From positions 1 through 34,916 of the forward strand of contig JAPOVR010000129.1 of NCBI GenBank assembly GCA_026708005.1: 34,916 nucleotides of DNA. Direction: 5' to 3'. Below are positions 24,268-33,535 of the stretch, piece by piece. The notes below the pieces were generated by a model that was not told the origin of the DNA, did no database searches, and saw only the letters and a program-made list of their open reading frames with translations. The translations under genes and the position numbers were made by a program. Each line of letters starts with the position of its first letter. The stretch's first letter is position 1. The stretch is from Actinomycetes bacterium (lineage in GTDB: Bacteria; Actinomycetota; Thermoleophilia; Gaiellales; Gaiellaceae).

Positions 24268-25380
24268 TCATGCAGCTACAGGGGCAAGGCGCACCTCGCC
24301 CGCGTGAGTAACGCACGTCTCGTTGGTGATCTGATCGTCGAAATCGAGCTCAAGCTTCCCATCCGTGACGAGATGGCCAAGCAGGCTCATCACGTTGCGC
24401 GAGTACATCTGGCTCGCGTGCGCCGGCATGGTCGAAGGCAGGTTCAGCAGCCCGACGATTGTGACGCCCTCGCGTACGACGACCTCGCCGCGCTCCGTGA
24501 GCGCGCAGTTGCCGCCGGTCTCAGCGGCCAGGTCGACGATCACCGAGCCGGGACGCATGGCGCGTACGCCTTCCTCGGGCACGATGAGGGGCGCTGGCTT
24601 GCCCGGAATCGCCGCGGTCGTAACGACGATGTCGGAGTCGGCGATGTACTCGCCCAAGAGCTCCCGCTCGCGCTCCTCCTGCTCCTCGGAGAGCTGTGTT
24701 GCGTACCCGCCAGCCGTCTCCTCGCCTTCAACCTCCAGCTCGATGAACCTCGCGCCGAGGCTCTCGACCTGCTCCCGCACCACCGGCCGGGTGTCGAAGC
24801 CCGATACCACCGCCCCGAGGCGGCGCGCGGTCGCGATCGCCTGCAGCCCGGCCACGCCAGCCCCGATGATCAGCACCTTGGCTGGAGGGATCGTTCCAGC
24901 GGCGGTCGTCAGCATCGGAAAGAACTTCGTGGAATGACCCGCCGCCAAGAGCACCGCTTTGTACCCGCTCACCGTCGCCTGCGAGGAGAGCGCGTCCATC
25001 GACTGGGAGCGCGAGATCCGGGGAATGGCGTCCATCGAGAACGCGGTGACGCCGCGCTCGGCGACTGCGCGCGTCACATCGGGGTCGATCAGCGGTTGGA
25101 GGAACCCGATCAGACCCTGCCCGGAGCGCAGCCGCTCAACCTCTGCCGGCGTTGGCTTCTGGATGCGCACGACGAGGTCGGCCTCACGGTCGAGGTCGGC
25201 CGCTGCGAGCACACGCGCACCGGCTTCGGCGTACGCCTGATCGAGCAAGCCGGCCGCCGCCCCGGCGCCTGCCTCGACCACAACCTCGATGCCGAGCGGC
25301 TCAAGCCTGACCACGGTTTCCGGCACGATCGCGACCCGGCGCTCGCCCTGCGCAGTCTCTCTCCCGACCCCCACGATCAT
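24268..25380 (-). CDS. pntA1: NAD(P) transhydrogenase alpha subunit, NAD-binding part
   Basis: 370 residues from ATG 25380; the frame is open much further upstream but conservation starts at 'MIVGVGRETAQGERRVAIVP'. Domain I of transhydrogenase: NAD-binding 'IIGAGVAGLQAIATARRLGA', mobile-loop region with 'ESLGARFIEL' and 'EEQEERERELL', then 'DIVVTTAAIPGKPAPLIV' and 'GSVIVDLAAETGGNC'. Cytoplasmic, docks on the membrane subunits. Ribosome-binding site is weak. First gene of the operon; dispersed element copy 3 lies ~105 bp upstream. Confidence 0.94.
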   Translation of the reverse strand: MIVGVGRETAQGERRVAIVPETVVRLEPLGIEVVVEAGAGAAAGLLDQAYAEAGARVLAAADLDREADLVVRIQKPTPAEVERLRSGQGLIGFLQPLIDPDVTRAVAERGVTAFSMDAIPRISRSQSMDALSSQATVSGYKAVLLAAGHSTKFFPMLTTAAGTIPPAKVLIIGAGVAGLQAIATARRLGAVVSGFDTRPVVREQVESLGARFIELEVEGEETAGGYATQLSEEQEERERELLGEYIADSDIVVTTAAIPGKPAPLIVPEEGVRAMRPGSVIVDLAAETGGNCALTERGEVVVREGVTIVGLLNLPSTMPAHASQMYSRNVMSLLGHLVTDGKLELDFDDQITNETCVTHAGEVRLAPVAA

Positions 25381-25912
25381 TGCCGCGCCAGAGCATAGCG
25401 TCAGGGGTGGAGCTACCTTGGTTGAACCGCTCCGCACGCCGGCGCCGTCAAGGCGCCGCGGTTGCCCGCTGAGCTGCTGCAAAGGGCAGCCCGCCCCCAC
25501 CCACCACCCGGGGGAGAGTAGCCGAGATGAGCGCACAGCTCTCGCACGAACTACCACAGGAGCGTCACGAGACCGTGCCAACTCTGCACTCCCGCTCCGG
25601 CTCTGCGCCCCAGCCGCCGCACTGCGCCCCAGCTCCGTGCTCCCTCTCCAGCTCCGTGTCACCAGTCCCGCCCCAGCCCTAACTCCGCCCACCCGCGTAT
25701 CTGGGTCTGGGATTCTCGCCCGCCCACTCGCTGGGCCGTTACCCCGCCAGCGGCCGGCGGGTGTGGCCCTCGCGGCCGCACCGCACTCGCTCAGCCGCCA
25801 TGTGAGCGGGGAGTTCGGCGGCCCAGGGACCCCGAGCCCGTCCCCGCGGCAGATTGTTCTCGACAGCCCCACTCCGAGAAGACCGGACCGGCAACGCACT
25901 GACGGGCGACGG
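25381..25912. other. Gap between purH and pntA1, with dispersed element copy 3
   Basis: No supported gene; frames here are extensions of the pntA1 frame or antisense artefacts. Apart from the element at 25485-25589 the stretch is C-rich, with repeated CCAGCTCCG/CCAGCCC-like words near 25590-25690. Confidence 0.55.
25485..25589 (-). repeat. Dispersed ~100-bp intergenic element, copy 3
   Basis: Blocks in the same order as the other copies: CCACCACCCGGGGGAGAGTAG-like hairpin region (about 25500-25521), GAGCGCACAGCTCTCGCACGA, then CCAC-N6-GTCAC and GAGACCGTGCCAACTCTGCAC. In this orientation it sits downstream of purH and upstream of pntA1. Confidence 0.8.
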
Positions 25913-27460
25913 CTAGTGACGGAAGTGGCGCCGAGCCGTGAAGACCATGCTGGCGCCTGCCGCCCTGACTGCAGCCACGACCTCGTCGTCGCGTTTCGAG
26001 CCGCCGGGCTGGATGATCGACGCGATGCCTGCGTCCAGCGCGAGCTCTGGCCCGTCGGCGAAGGGGAAGAACGCATCCGAGGCGAGCACCGCCCCCTCGA
26101 TGTCGTGCCCGTGCTCATGCGCCTTCTCGATGGCGAGCCGGACGGCGTCGACCCGGCTCATCTGCCCAGCGCCGATCCCAATGGTCATCAAGTCCTTGCC
26201 GATCACGATGGCGTTCGAGCTCACGTGCTTGACAACCCGCCAGGCAAAGAGGAGATCTCCCCATCGCTCCTCGCTCGGGGGGTCACCCACGACAACCTCC
26301 ATGCCGTCTCGGTCGTCGCTCTCGGCATCGGTGTCCTGCACGAGCACGCCGCCGATCACGCGGCGGTAGTCGCGCTCGCCGGGCACCGCCCGGCGCCGTT
26401 CCTCGTTGAGCAGGATGCGCAGGCCCTCGCGCCCCTTGAGCTCTACCAGCGCCTCGTCGGCGATCTCCGGTGCCGTCACGACCTCAGAAAACCGGGTGGC
26501 CATCACGCTGCCCAGCTCGGGCTCAATCGGGCGATTCACGATGACCACTCCGCCGAACGCCGACATCGGATCGGCCTGGTGTGCGCGCTCGTAAGCCTCG
26601 TCGATGCTGCTCCCGATCGCACAGCCGCAGGGGTTCGCGTGCTTGACGATCACGCACGCTGGCACCGCAAACTCCTCGAGGAGCCTTCGCGCAGCAGACA
26701 GGTCGTTGAGGTTGTTGAAGGAGAGTGCGCGACCGCCGATCTGCTGAACGCGCGAGAGCACGTGCCTGCGCACCCCCGACTCCGCGTAGCAGGCGGCGCG
26801 CTGGTGCGGGTTCTCGCCGTACGCGAGGTCCATGACCTTCTCGAGCGAAACGATCAACGTGTCCGGGAAGGTCTCCCGCTCTGCGAACCACGACGCGATC
26901 GCGGCTTCGTACCGTGCCGTATAGGCGAACGCCTCGGTGGCAAGCGCTCGGCGGGTGTCTTCCGAGAGCGCTCCCTCCTGGCGCAGCTCGTCGAGGACGA
27001 AGCCGTACTGATCAGGCGAGCACACCGGCGCGACGTGGAGGAAGTTCTTCGCGGCCCCTCGCAGCATGGCCGGGCCTCCGATGTCGATCATCTCGAGGGC
27101 CTGGTCGGCACGGTGAGCTCCCTCGGCGCTGTACACGACCTGCTGGAACGGGTACAGGTTCACGCAGACGAGATCGAATGGCTCGATCTCGTGCTCAGCC
27201 AGCTCCTCAACATCCTCGTCGTGATCACGGCGCGCGAGGATTCCTGCGTGGATGCGCGGATGCAAGGTCTTGACCCGGCCGCCCAGCAGCTCAGGCGATG
27301 CGGTGACGTCAGACACCTCGGCGACACCAAGGCCGTGCTCCTTGAGCGAGGCCGCCGTACCGCCGCTCGCGACCAGCTCGACGCCGAGGTCGGCGAGCCC
27401 TCTCGCAAAGACATCCAGACCGGTCTTGTCGGAGACTGAGATGAGGGCCCGTCGGATCAC
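25913..27460 (-). CDS. purH: Bifunctional AICAR formyltransferase / IMP cyclohydrolase
   Basis: 515 residues, full length. N-terminal IMP cyclohydrolase 'ISVSDKTGLDVFARGLADLG' and 'VASGGTAASL'; C-terminal AICAR transformylase with the catalytic 'VKHANPCGCAIG' and the end 'FTARRHFRH'. Performs the last two steps of IMP synthesis using 10-formyl-THF. GTG start at 27460 overlaps the purN stop by four bases. Last gene of purM-purN-purH. Confidence 0.97.
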   Translation of the reverse strand: MIRRALISVSDKTGLDVFARGLADLGVELVASGGTAASLKEHGLGVAEVSDVTASPELLGGRVKTLHPRIHAGILARRDHDEDVEELAEHEIEPFDLVCVNLYPFQQVVYSAEGAHRADQALEMIDIGGPAMLRGAAKNFLHVAPVCSPDQYGFVLDELRQEGALSEDTRRALATEAFAYTARYEAAIASWFAERETFPDTLIVSLEKVMDLAYGENPHQRAACYAESGVRRHVLSRVQQIGGRALSFNNLNDLSAARRLLEEFAVPACVIVKHANPCGCAIGSSIDEAYERAHQADPMSAFGGVVIVNRPIEPELGSVMATRFSEVVTAPEIADEALVELKGREGLRILLNEERRRAVPGERDYRRVIGGVLVQDTDAESDDRDGMEVVVGDPPSEERWGDLLFAWRVVKHVSSNAIVIGKDLMTIGIGAGQMSRVDAVRLAIEKAHEHGHDIEGAVLASDAFFPFADGPELALDAGIASIIQPGGSKRDDEVVAAVRAAGASMVFTARRHFRH

Positions 27461-28029
27461 ATCACCGAGCGTAGCTCGTCCTCGAGAAGCCGGTGCACAA
27501 CCTCCGGCAGGAGGCGATGCTCGACCTTCTGGATCCGAGCACGGAGCGACTCGACGGTATCGCCGGCCTCGATCGGGACTGGCTCTTGGCGGATGACCGG
27601 CCCGGTATCGATGCCCTCGTCGACGTAGTGCACCGTGACCCCTGTGACCTCGACACCGGCAGCGAGCGCCTCCTCAATGGCGTGCATCCCCGGGAAGGCA
27701 GGAAGCAAGGCAGGATGGATGTTGATGACGCGATTCGGAAACCGCCCGAGGAAGCTCGGCGTGAGGAGATGCATGTAGCCAGCACAGACAACCAGCTGAA
27801 CGCCGTGCTCCGAGAGCCACTCGGCCATCGCGAGATCGCGCTCCTCGCGCGAGGCGTGACGGTCGAGCGGGAAGGCGGCAGCGTCAACGCCGGCCCGACG
27901 CCCCCGCTCGAGCGCCCGCACGCCGTCGACGTTGCTGGCGACAGCGCAGACCGGCACCCCGTCGGCGAGGAGCGCCTGCAAGTTCGTGCCCGAACCCGAG
28001 ACGAGCACGCCGACCGCGCCGTCGCTCAC
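27457..28029 (-). CDS. purN: Phosphoribosylglycinamide formyltransferase
   Basis: 190 residues from GTG 28029, which overlaps the purM stop (GTGA); a longer frame to 28134 lies inside purM. 'VLVSGSGTNLQALL' at the N-terminus, catalytic Asn-His in 'RVINIHPALLPAFPGMHA' and the catalytic Asp in 'DEGIDTGPVI'. Transfers formyl from 10-formyl-THF to GAR. Normal length. Confidence 0.96.
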   Translation of the reverse strand: MSDGAVGVLVSGSGTNLQALLADGVPVCAVASNVDGVRALERGRRAGVDAAAFPLDRHASREERDLAMAEWLSEHGVQLVVCAGYMHLLTPSFLGRFPNRVINIHPALLPAFPGMHAIEEALAAGVEVTGVTVHYVDEGIDTGPVIRQEPVPIEAGDTVESLRARIQKVEHRLLPEVVHRLLEDELRSVM

Positions 28030-28988
28030 GGCGACGGCGGCTCGGTGAAGACAACGCCGTCGACCCCGGTCACCACCTCGCCGATAACCGGACTCCCGCA
28101 GCCGGCCGCGTCTGCGGGCGGCATCACGACACACATGCCGATGCCGAGGTTGAAGACGCGCCGCTGCTCGTGCTCGGAGACCCCGCGTTCGGCGAGCCAG
28201 TCAAAGACGCGGGGGCGGCTCCACGAGGTAGGGTCGATGCGCGCGCCAAGGCCTGGCGGCAGCACCCGTGCGAGGTTGCCGGGAATGCCGCCGCCGGTGA
28301 TGTGCGCAAGCGCATGGACGTCGGCAGTGGCCCGAAGCTCGCGGACCCGATCGAGGTAGAGGCGCGTGGGCGCGAGCAGTAGCTCAGCATCGAACGGCCC
28401 CGCGCCGACGAGCTCACGAACGAGCGTGAACCCGTTGGCATGCAGGCCTGAGGATGGGAGACCAACCACGGCATCTCCCTCCCGAACCCTTGAGGAGCCA
28501 AGCAGCGCGATACGTTCGACCAGGCCGACGCAGGTTCCGACGAAGTCGAGCTCGTCAGCTCGATAGACGTCCGGCATCTCCGCAGTCTCGCCGCCGAGAA
28601 TGGCACAGCTGGCAGCCTTGCAGACGGTGGCTGCGCCAGCGACGAGCTGCTCGACCTGCTCGAGGTCGATCTGCGCCGAGGCCACGTAGTCGAGGAAGAA
28701 CAGCGGCTCGGCACCGGTCGTGAGGACGTCGTTGATGCAGTGAGCGGCGAGGTCGGCGCCGGCATCGCGGAGCCGCCCGGCCTTCCGAGCCAGGATGAGC
28801 TTCGTGCCGATACCGTCGGTCGAGGCGGCGAGCAGCCAGCCGCCATCCAGCTCGTACAGCCCCGCGAACCCGCCGAGATCCCCAGCGACCGACGGCGTGC
28901 GGGTGGACTCGACCGCCGCGCCGATGCGGCTGGTGATGGCCTCTGCCGTTGCGAGCGAGACACCCGCCTGTTCGTAGGTCGCGCCCAC
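28026..28988 (-). CDS. purM: Phosphoribosylformylglycinamidine cyclo-ligase
   Basis: 320 residues from GTG 28988, a little short for the family because the C-terminus is trimmed. 'DLGGFAGLYEL', 'STDGIGTKLILA', 'CINDVLTTGAEPLFFLDYVA', 'GGETAEMPDVY' and 'AHITGGGIPGNLARVLP' are the AIR synthetase signatures. AGGA lies seven bases upstream of the GTG; the out-of-frame ATG at 28990 is not used. First gene of the operon, divergent from the acyl-CoA synthetase gene. Confidence 0.95.
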   Translation of the reverse strand: MGATYEQAGVSLATAEAITSRIGAAVESTRTPSVAGDLGGFAGLYELDGGWLLAASTDGIGTKLILARKAGRLRDAGADLAAHCINDVLTTGAEPLFFLDYVASAQIDLEQVEQLVAGAATVCKAASCAILGGETAEMPDVYRADELDFVGTCVGLVERIALLGSSRVREGDAVVGLPSSGLHANGFTLVRELVGAGPFDAELLLAPTRLYLDRVRELRATADVHALAHITGGGIPGNLARVLPPGLGARIDPTSWSRPRVFDWLAERGVSEHEQRRVFNLGIGMCVVMPPADAAGCGSPVIGEVVTGVDGVVFTEPPSP

Positions 28989-29197
28989 ATGACCATCCTA
29001 CGAGAGCCTCAACCCGACGCCGTTCATGCCCCCTCGTCTCTCCCAGCTCCCGCGTCTCTCCCAGCCCAGTTCGTGGCATCCTTGTCCCCGCGCGAGCCCG
29101 GTAGCAGACGGTGGCCGCCGTGGGTCGCGTGTCCCACGATTACCGACGAGCGCCGGCGGTGCAGGCGAGAACGACGACGCGATGGTTGAATACAGGC

Positions 29198-31114
29198 GTG
29201 GAGACGCTGAGCCCGCTCGTTCGACGGTGGAAGGCAGAGGCGTCGGCTGATCCCGAGACGTTCTGGGGGCAGGCGGCGCGCGAGCTTTCCTGGTTTCGCC
29301 CGTGGGATCGTGTCTTCGAGTGGGAGCCGCCGACCTTTCGGTGGTTTAGCGGCGGGCTAACCAACATCGCGTACAGCTGCCTGGATCACCACGTCGCGAA
29401 CGGTCGAGGTGGACAGGCCGCGCTGATCGCGCTGAACGAGCGAGGCGAGGAGCGCGTCTACACCTACGCCCAGCTCACGCACGAGGTGAAGCGGATTGCC
29501 GCCTGTCTGCGCGGCCTCGGCGTGGGGACCGGAGATCGGCTCACGATCTACATGCCGGTTTGCGCAGAGGCGATCCTGCTGATGCTGGCGTCCGTTCGCA
29601 TCGGCGCGATCCACTCCGTCGTCTTCGCCGGTTTCGGAGCCGGTGCGCTCGGAGGGAGGATTCGGGCAAGCGGGTCGCGCCTGGTCTTCACCTGCGACGC
29701 GACCTACCGCAAGGGCACCGACGTTCGGCTCAAGGAGATCGTCGACGATGCGCTCGCAGCCGACGACCACGACATCGAGCACGTCATCGTCCTGCAGCGA
29801 ACCGGGCAGCCGGCGCCCATGGATCCCCGCCGTGATCTCAGCTGGACGGAGTTCGTCGAGCGGGCCGCAGACCATGACGGCGGCTGGGTCGAGCTCGAGG
29901 CGAACGAGCCCGCCTACATCCTCGCGACATCCGGCACGACCGCGGAGCCGAAGCTCACAGTCCACGTGCACGGCGGCTACCAGGTGGGGGTCGCGAGCAT
30001 GGCTCGGTGGATGTACGGCATGCGGGCCGACGATGTCTGGTGGGCGACGTCCGACATCGGCTGGGTCGTCGGCCACAGCTACATCGTCTACGGGCCCCTC
30101 CTCAACGGCTGCACGACCATCGCGTACGAGGGAGCGATCGACTACCCGAGGCCCGATGCGCTGTGGCGCGTCGTGGAGCGCTTCGGCGTCACCGGCCTGT
30201 TTACCTCGCCCACGGCCGTGCGCGCGCTGATGCGCTACGGGGACGAGGCTCGGGCACCAGGCGCGCTGCCCTCGCTCGAGCGAGTCTTCTGCGCAGGCGA
30301 AGTCCTGAACGCGCCAGCGTGGGACTGGCTCCAGAAGGACGTCCTCGCAGATCGGATTCCCGTGATCGACCACTGGTGGCAGACCGAGACCGGCGGCCCT
30401 GTTGTCGGCAATCCATACGGGCTCGGGCTCCTGCCGATCAAGCCTGGATCGGCCGGTATTCCACTGCCGGGCATGGAGCTCTCGGTCATGACCCCTGAAG
30501 GGGAGACGTGCGAGCCAGGCGAGCGCGGCATCCTCGTGTTCGAGCGACCGTTCCCGAGCCTCACACCGACGCTCTGGGAAGACCCCGAGCGCTACGAGAA
30601 CGACTACTGGCGAAGGATTCCCGGCAAGAACGTCTACTTCACCGGCGATTCGGTCCAGGTCGACGATGACGGCTACGTCTGGTTTGCCGGCCGTGCTGAC
30701 GAGGTGATCAAGATCGCGGCCCATCGCATCGGCACGATCGAGGTCGAGACAGCGTTCCTGACGCACCCGGCCGTCGCGGAGGCCGGCGTCACCGGCCGCC
30801 CCGAGGAGGTTCGCGGCGAGGTGATCTCGGCCTTCATCGTCCTCAAGCAAGACCGCAAGGCGAGCGACAAGCTCCGGACGGAGCTGATCCAGACCGTCCG
30901 GAGTGAGCTCGGCCCGGTCGCCGTCGTCGGAGATCTGAATTTCGTCGAGCTCCTGCCCAAGACACGGAGCGGCAAGATCATGCGGCGCGTCCTCAAGGCG
31001 GTCGTCCTTGGCCAGGAGCCGGGAGACATCACCACGATCGAGGACGAAGGCTCGGTCGAGGACGCTCGCCAGGCGTGGCTGGAGATGCAAGCAGCCATCG
31101 ACAGCTCGCGCTAA
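29198..31114 (+). CDS. acsA: Acetyl/propionyl-CoA synthetase (AMP-forming)
   Basis: 638 residues from GTG 29198; the start is uncertain (TTG 29186 or a longer frame from 29111 exist, none with a good ribosome-binding site). Adenylate-forming motifs: 'ILATSGTTAEPKLTVHVHGG' (P-loop), 'WWQTETGGPVVGN', 'YFTGDSVQVDDDGYVWFAGR' with 'DEVIKIAAHRIGT', and 'PKTRSGKIMRR' holding the catalytic, acetylation-controlled Lys. The Trp of WWQTET usually favours acetate or propionate. Cytoplasmic; makes acyl-CoA from free acid. The 209-bp gap to divergent purM holds no recognised site. Confidence 0.93.
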   Translation: METLSPLVRRWKAEASADPETFWGQAARELSWFRPWDRVFEWEPPTFRWFSGGLTNIAYSCLDHHVANGRGGQAALIALNERGEERVYTYAQLTHEVKRIAACLRGLGVGTGDRLTIYMPVCAEAILLMLASVRIGAIHSVVFAGFGAGALGGRIRASGSRLVFTCDATYRKGTDVRLKEIVDDALAADDHDIEHVIVLQRTGQPAPMDPRRDLSWTEFVERAADHDGGWVELEANEPAYILATSGTTAEPKLTVHVHGGYQVGVASMARWMYGMRADDVWWATSDIGWVVGHSYIVYGPLLNGCTTIAYEGAIDYPRPDALWRVVERFGVTGLFTSPTAVRALMRYGDEARAPGALPSLERVFCAGEVLNAPAWDWLQKDVLADRIPVIDHWWQTETGGPVVGNPYGLGLLPIKPGSAGIPLPGMELSVMTPEGETCEPGERGILVFERPFPSLTPTLWEDPERYENDYWRRIPGKNVYFTGDSVQVDDDGYVWFAGRADEVIKIAAHRIGTIEVETAFLTHPAVAEAGVTGRPEEVRGEVISAFIVLKQDRKASDKLRTELIQTVRSELGPVAVVGDLNFVELLPKTRSGKIMRRVLKAVVLGQEPGDITTIEDEGSVEDARQAWLEMQAAIDSSR

Positions 31115-31475
31115 GCCAACCGCCTCCTCCGACGTCTGGCCGGGGATCGCCGCCCAGCGGGCTGCTGCCTGCGCCCGCACTCGCCGGTCGGCACGATCGA
31201 GCCGAGTTGCCGAGCGGAGTTGCTGAGCGGAGTCGTCGAGCAGGGTGGGCACAGTTTGTGACGCTTCTGTGACAGATCGTGCGCAAGCTGTGCGCCTTTC
31301 TGGACTACCCTCCCGGGGTGGTGGTGGGTTGCCCTTAGCGGAGGCTGAGCGGCCGGCCGCATGGCTGAGCGGCCTCGCCGCCGGTCGACGCAGCGGCTCG
31401 GAGGCTTCTCCTGGCGGCGTTCACGGCGGAATCGCAGAGCGGGTTGCGGCCTGCTCGACCCCGCGCTTGACGAAC
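31115..31475. other. Intergenic region after acsA, with dispersed element copy 4
   Basis: No supported gene. Holds the inverted copy of the dispersed element (31239-31333) and a short direct repeat of GGCTGAGCGGCC near 31345 and 31363. Possible read-through zone between convergent acsA and the small membrane protein gene. Confidence 0.5.
31239..31333 (+). repeat. Dispersed ~100-bp intergenic element, copy 4 (inverted)
   Basis: The reverse complement aligns with copies 1-3: GGGCACAGTTTGTGACGC, TTCTGTGACAGATCGTGCGC, AAGCTGTGCGCCTTTCTG and CTACCCTCCCGGGGTGG follow in order on the plus strand. It keeps both GTCAC half-sites 11 bp apart. Lies 125 bp after acsA. Confidence 0.8.
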
Positions 31476-31724
31476 CTACGCACCCCGCCGCTGGTTCCGA
31501 CTGCGGCTGCGCGGCTCGGAGCTTTCGGGCAGAGGAACCCGCCAGGTTATACACCTAGCGAGGCGCCGTCGGCTCTTGGCCGCCGTCGGCTCGTCGGCGT
31601 CGAGACCCGTCTCGACGCCCTTCTTGAGCTTGCGGGCGCTCTCGGCGAGGCGCCGCCAGCGGTTCGTGTTAAAGACGATGATCAGCACCACGAGCAGCCC
31701 GATGCCGGCGGCGATGTAGTGCAT
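31476..31724 (-). CDS. Small single-pass membrane protein
   Basis: 82 residues from ATG 31724. Residues 2-19 are hydrophobic ('HYIAAGIGLLVVLIIVFN'), followed by an amphipathic basic helix 'RWRRLAESARKLKKGVE' and an acidic then Ser/Arg-rich tail. The hydrophobic-then-amphipathic layout resembles TatA/TatB, but the FG hinge is missing, so I do not assign it to the Tat family. No ribosome-binding site precedes the ATG; a promoter lies so close that a leaderless transcript is likely. The last ~25 residues are low complexity. Confidence 0.55.
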   Translation of the reverse strand: MHYIAAGIGLLVVLIIVFNTNRWRRLAESARKLKKGVETGLDADEPTAAKSRRRLARCITWRVPLPESSEPRSRSRNQRRGA

Positions 31725-31731
31725 GGCACGA

Positions 31732-31760
31732 TTTGTACCCGGCGGGCAGGCTTCTCGCAA
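31732..31760 (-). promoter_or_regulatory. Predicted promoter giving a leaderless mRNA
   Basis: On the minus strand: -35 TTGCGA (31760-31755), exact 17-bp spacer, -10 TACAAA (31737-31732). The expected start point is 7-8 bases on, at the A of the ATG at 31724. This explains the absent ribosome-binding site of the small membrane protein gene. Confidence 0.45.
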
Positions 31761-31911
31761 GCGCCGCGGCGCGGTGGAGATCCGCCTCGAGCCGGTGCTC
31801 TAGCGGGCGCGCTGTCCACAAGCGTCGCGGAGGGCGTCGAGCACGCGCCCCTCGCGCCATCTGCGTAAGGATGTCTGGCCGTTCCTCCTGTTCCCGACGC
31901 GAAGGAGCCTG

Positions 31912-33462
31912 ATGACGACCGAAGCACCCGGCGGCGCGAAGGTCGACCGCGACGACGTCTTCCTCGAGCTCACGAAGTCGATCTGTCCGGTGTGCAAGCG
32001 GGTCATCGATGCGGAGGTCAACATACGGGGCGGCCGTGTGATCATGAGCAAGCGCTGCCCGAGCCATGGTCCGTTCGAGGCGCTTGTGTACTCGGACGCC
32101 GAGCTGTATCTGGACTACCAGCGGTTCAACAAGCCGGGCACGATCCCGCTTGAGTTCGCAACCGAGGTCAGGGAGGGCTGTCCGCTCGACTGCGGCCTCT
32201 GTCCGGACCACAAGCAGCATACCTGCATCGCGCTGATCGAAGTCAACACCGGCTGTAACCTCGACTGTCCGATCTGCTTCGCAGACTCAGGCCACCAGCC
32301 CGACGGCTTCTCGCTGAACGTCGAGCAGGTCGAGTTCATGCTCGATCGCTTCATTGCCCAGGAAGGCCAGGGGGACGCCCTCATGTTCTCAGGCGGCGAG
32401 CCGACGATCCATCCCGACATCCTCACGTTCATCGAGCTTGCCCGCGAGCGTGATATCGGTCAGATCTTCCTCAATACGAACGCGATCAGGCTTGCTCGCG
32501 ACCGGCGCTTCGTCGAGGCGCTCGCCGAGCTCGATCCGTTCGTCTACTTCCAGTTTGACGGCTTGGAGCTCGAGACACACCTCGCGATCCGCGGCAAGGA
32601 CCTGCGGGAGGAAAAGGAACGAGCGTTAGACGTGTGCTCGGAGGTGGGTCTGCGGGTTGCGCTCGTCGCGGCGATCGAGAAGGGCGTCAACGAGCACGAG
32701 ATCGGCGCCATCGTCAGGCACGCGGTGAAGCATCCGGCGCCCGTGGCCGCGGTCTTCCAGCCGGTGACGCACTCGGGCCGCCATATCGTCTTCGACCCTC
32801 TGGAGCGCCTCACGAACGCCGACGTCATGAAGCTGATCGCCGCGCAGGTGCCGGAGTGGTTCAGGGTCTCTGACTTCGTTCCGGTCCCGTGCTGCTCGCC
32901 CACGTGCCGGAGTCAGACCTACGCGCTCATCGACAAGGATGGGCTGGTTCCGATCACGCGGCTCCTCGATGTCGAGCCGTTTCTCGACTACGTGTCAAAC
33001 CGGTTCCTCTTCGATCCGGACATCCGAGGACCCCTCGAGCACATGTTCTCAACCTCGGCAGAGCCTGGCTTCGGCAACCTGACCGCAGCGTGTGAGAGCT
33101 GCGGCCTCGATCTCACCACCTTTGCCGACGCGATCGACGATCCTTGGCAGAGCCTCTTTGGGATCGTCATCCAGGACTTCCTCGATCCCTACACGCTGAA
33201 CGTTCGTCAGCTGATGAAGTGCTGCGTGGGTGAGCTGACACCGGATGGACGCATGATTCCGTTCTGCGCGTACAACTCCGTCGGCTACCGCGAGCAGGTG
33301 CGCGAGCAGCTCTCCGGTGTCCCAGTTGAGCTGATGGTGCCCCATGGGCGCGAGCTGCTGCCCGTCCTCCAACCGACGCAGTACGGCTCGCAGACGGTGC
33401 GGCTTACCCGCAGCGCGGACGGGCCGAGGGACGCGCGAAACGTCGGCAAGAGGCTCTCATGA
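31912..33462 (+). CDS. Radical SAM protein of the Tes/MJ0619 type
   Basis: 516 residues, ATG 31912 with AAGGAG four bases upstream. N-terminal rubredoxin-like Cys pairs 'CPVC' (25, 28) and 'KRCPSHG' (49), an extra cluster motif 'CPLDCGLCPDHKQHTC' (90, 94, 97, 105), the radical SAM 'CNLDCPICFA' (115, 119, 122), 'MFSGGEPT' (158-165), and C-terminal Cys clusters 'PCCSPTC' (327-332), 'CESCG' (394-397), 'KCCVG' and 'RMIPFCAYN' (447-455). This order matches the archaeal family of MJ0619 and tetraether synthase Tes, as I recall it, down to the terminal IPFCAYN. Tes joins lipid chains through sp3-sp3 C-C coupling; earlier work assigned MJ0619 to pterin methylation. Bacterial function is unproven. It precedes a methyltransferase by ~70 bp and is probably co-transcribed with it. 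Confidence 0.85.
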   Translation: MTTEAPGGAKVDRDDVFLELTKSICPVCKRVIDAEVNIRGGRVIMSKRCPSHGPFEALVYSDAELYLDYQRFNKPGTIPLEFATEVREGCPLDCGLCPDHKQHTCIALIEVNTGCNLDCPICFADSGHQPDGFSLNVEQVEFMLDRFIAQEGQGDALMFSGGEPTIHPDILTFIELARERDIGQIFLNTNAIRLARDRRFVEALAELDPFVYFQFDGLELETHLAIRGKDLREEKERALDVCSEVGLRVALVAAIEKGVNEHEIGAIVRHAVKHPAPVAAVFQPVTHSGRHIVFDPLERLTNADVMKLIAAQVPEWFRVSDFVPVPCCSPTCRSQTYALIDKDGLVPITRLLDVEPFLDYVSNRFLFDPDIRGPLEHMFSTSAEPGFGNLTAACESCGLDLTTFADAIDDPWQSLFGIVIQDFLDPYTLNVRQLMKCCVGELTPDGRMIPFCAYNSVGYREQVREQLSGVPVELMVPHGRELLPVLQPTQYGSQTVRLTRSADGPRDARNVGKRLS

Positions 33463-33535
33463 GGAGCCAGCGGCATAAGGGGCCGGTCGCGCTGTGGGCG
33501 AGAGAGCAGGTCTCGCGGACCTTCCAGGCGGCGCG

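Noticed and set aside
29357..31252. 631-codon minus-strand frame opposite acsA
   Set aside because: Antisense shadow; acsA carries all adenylate-forming motifs.
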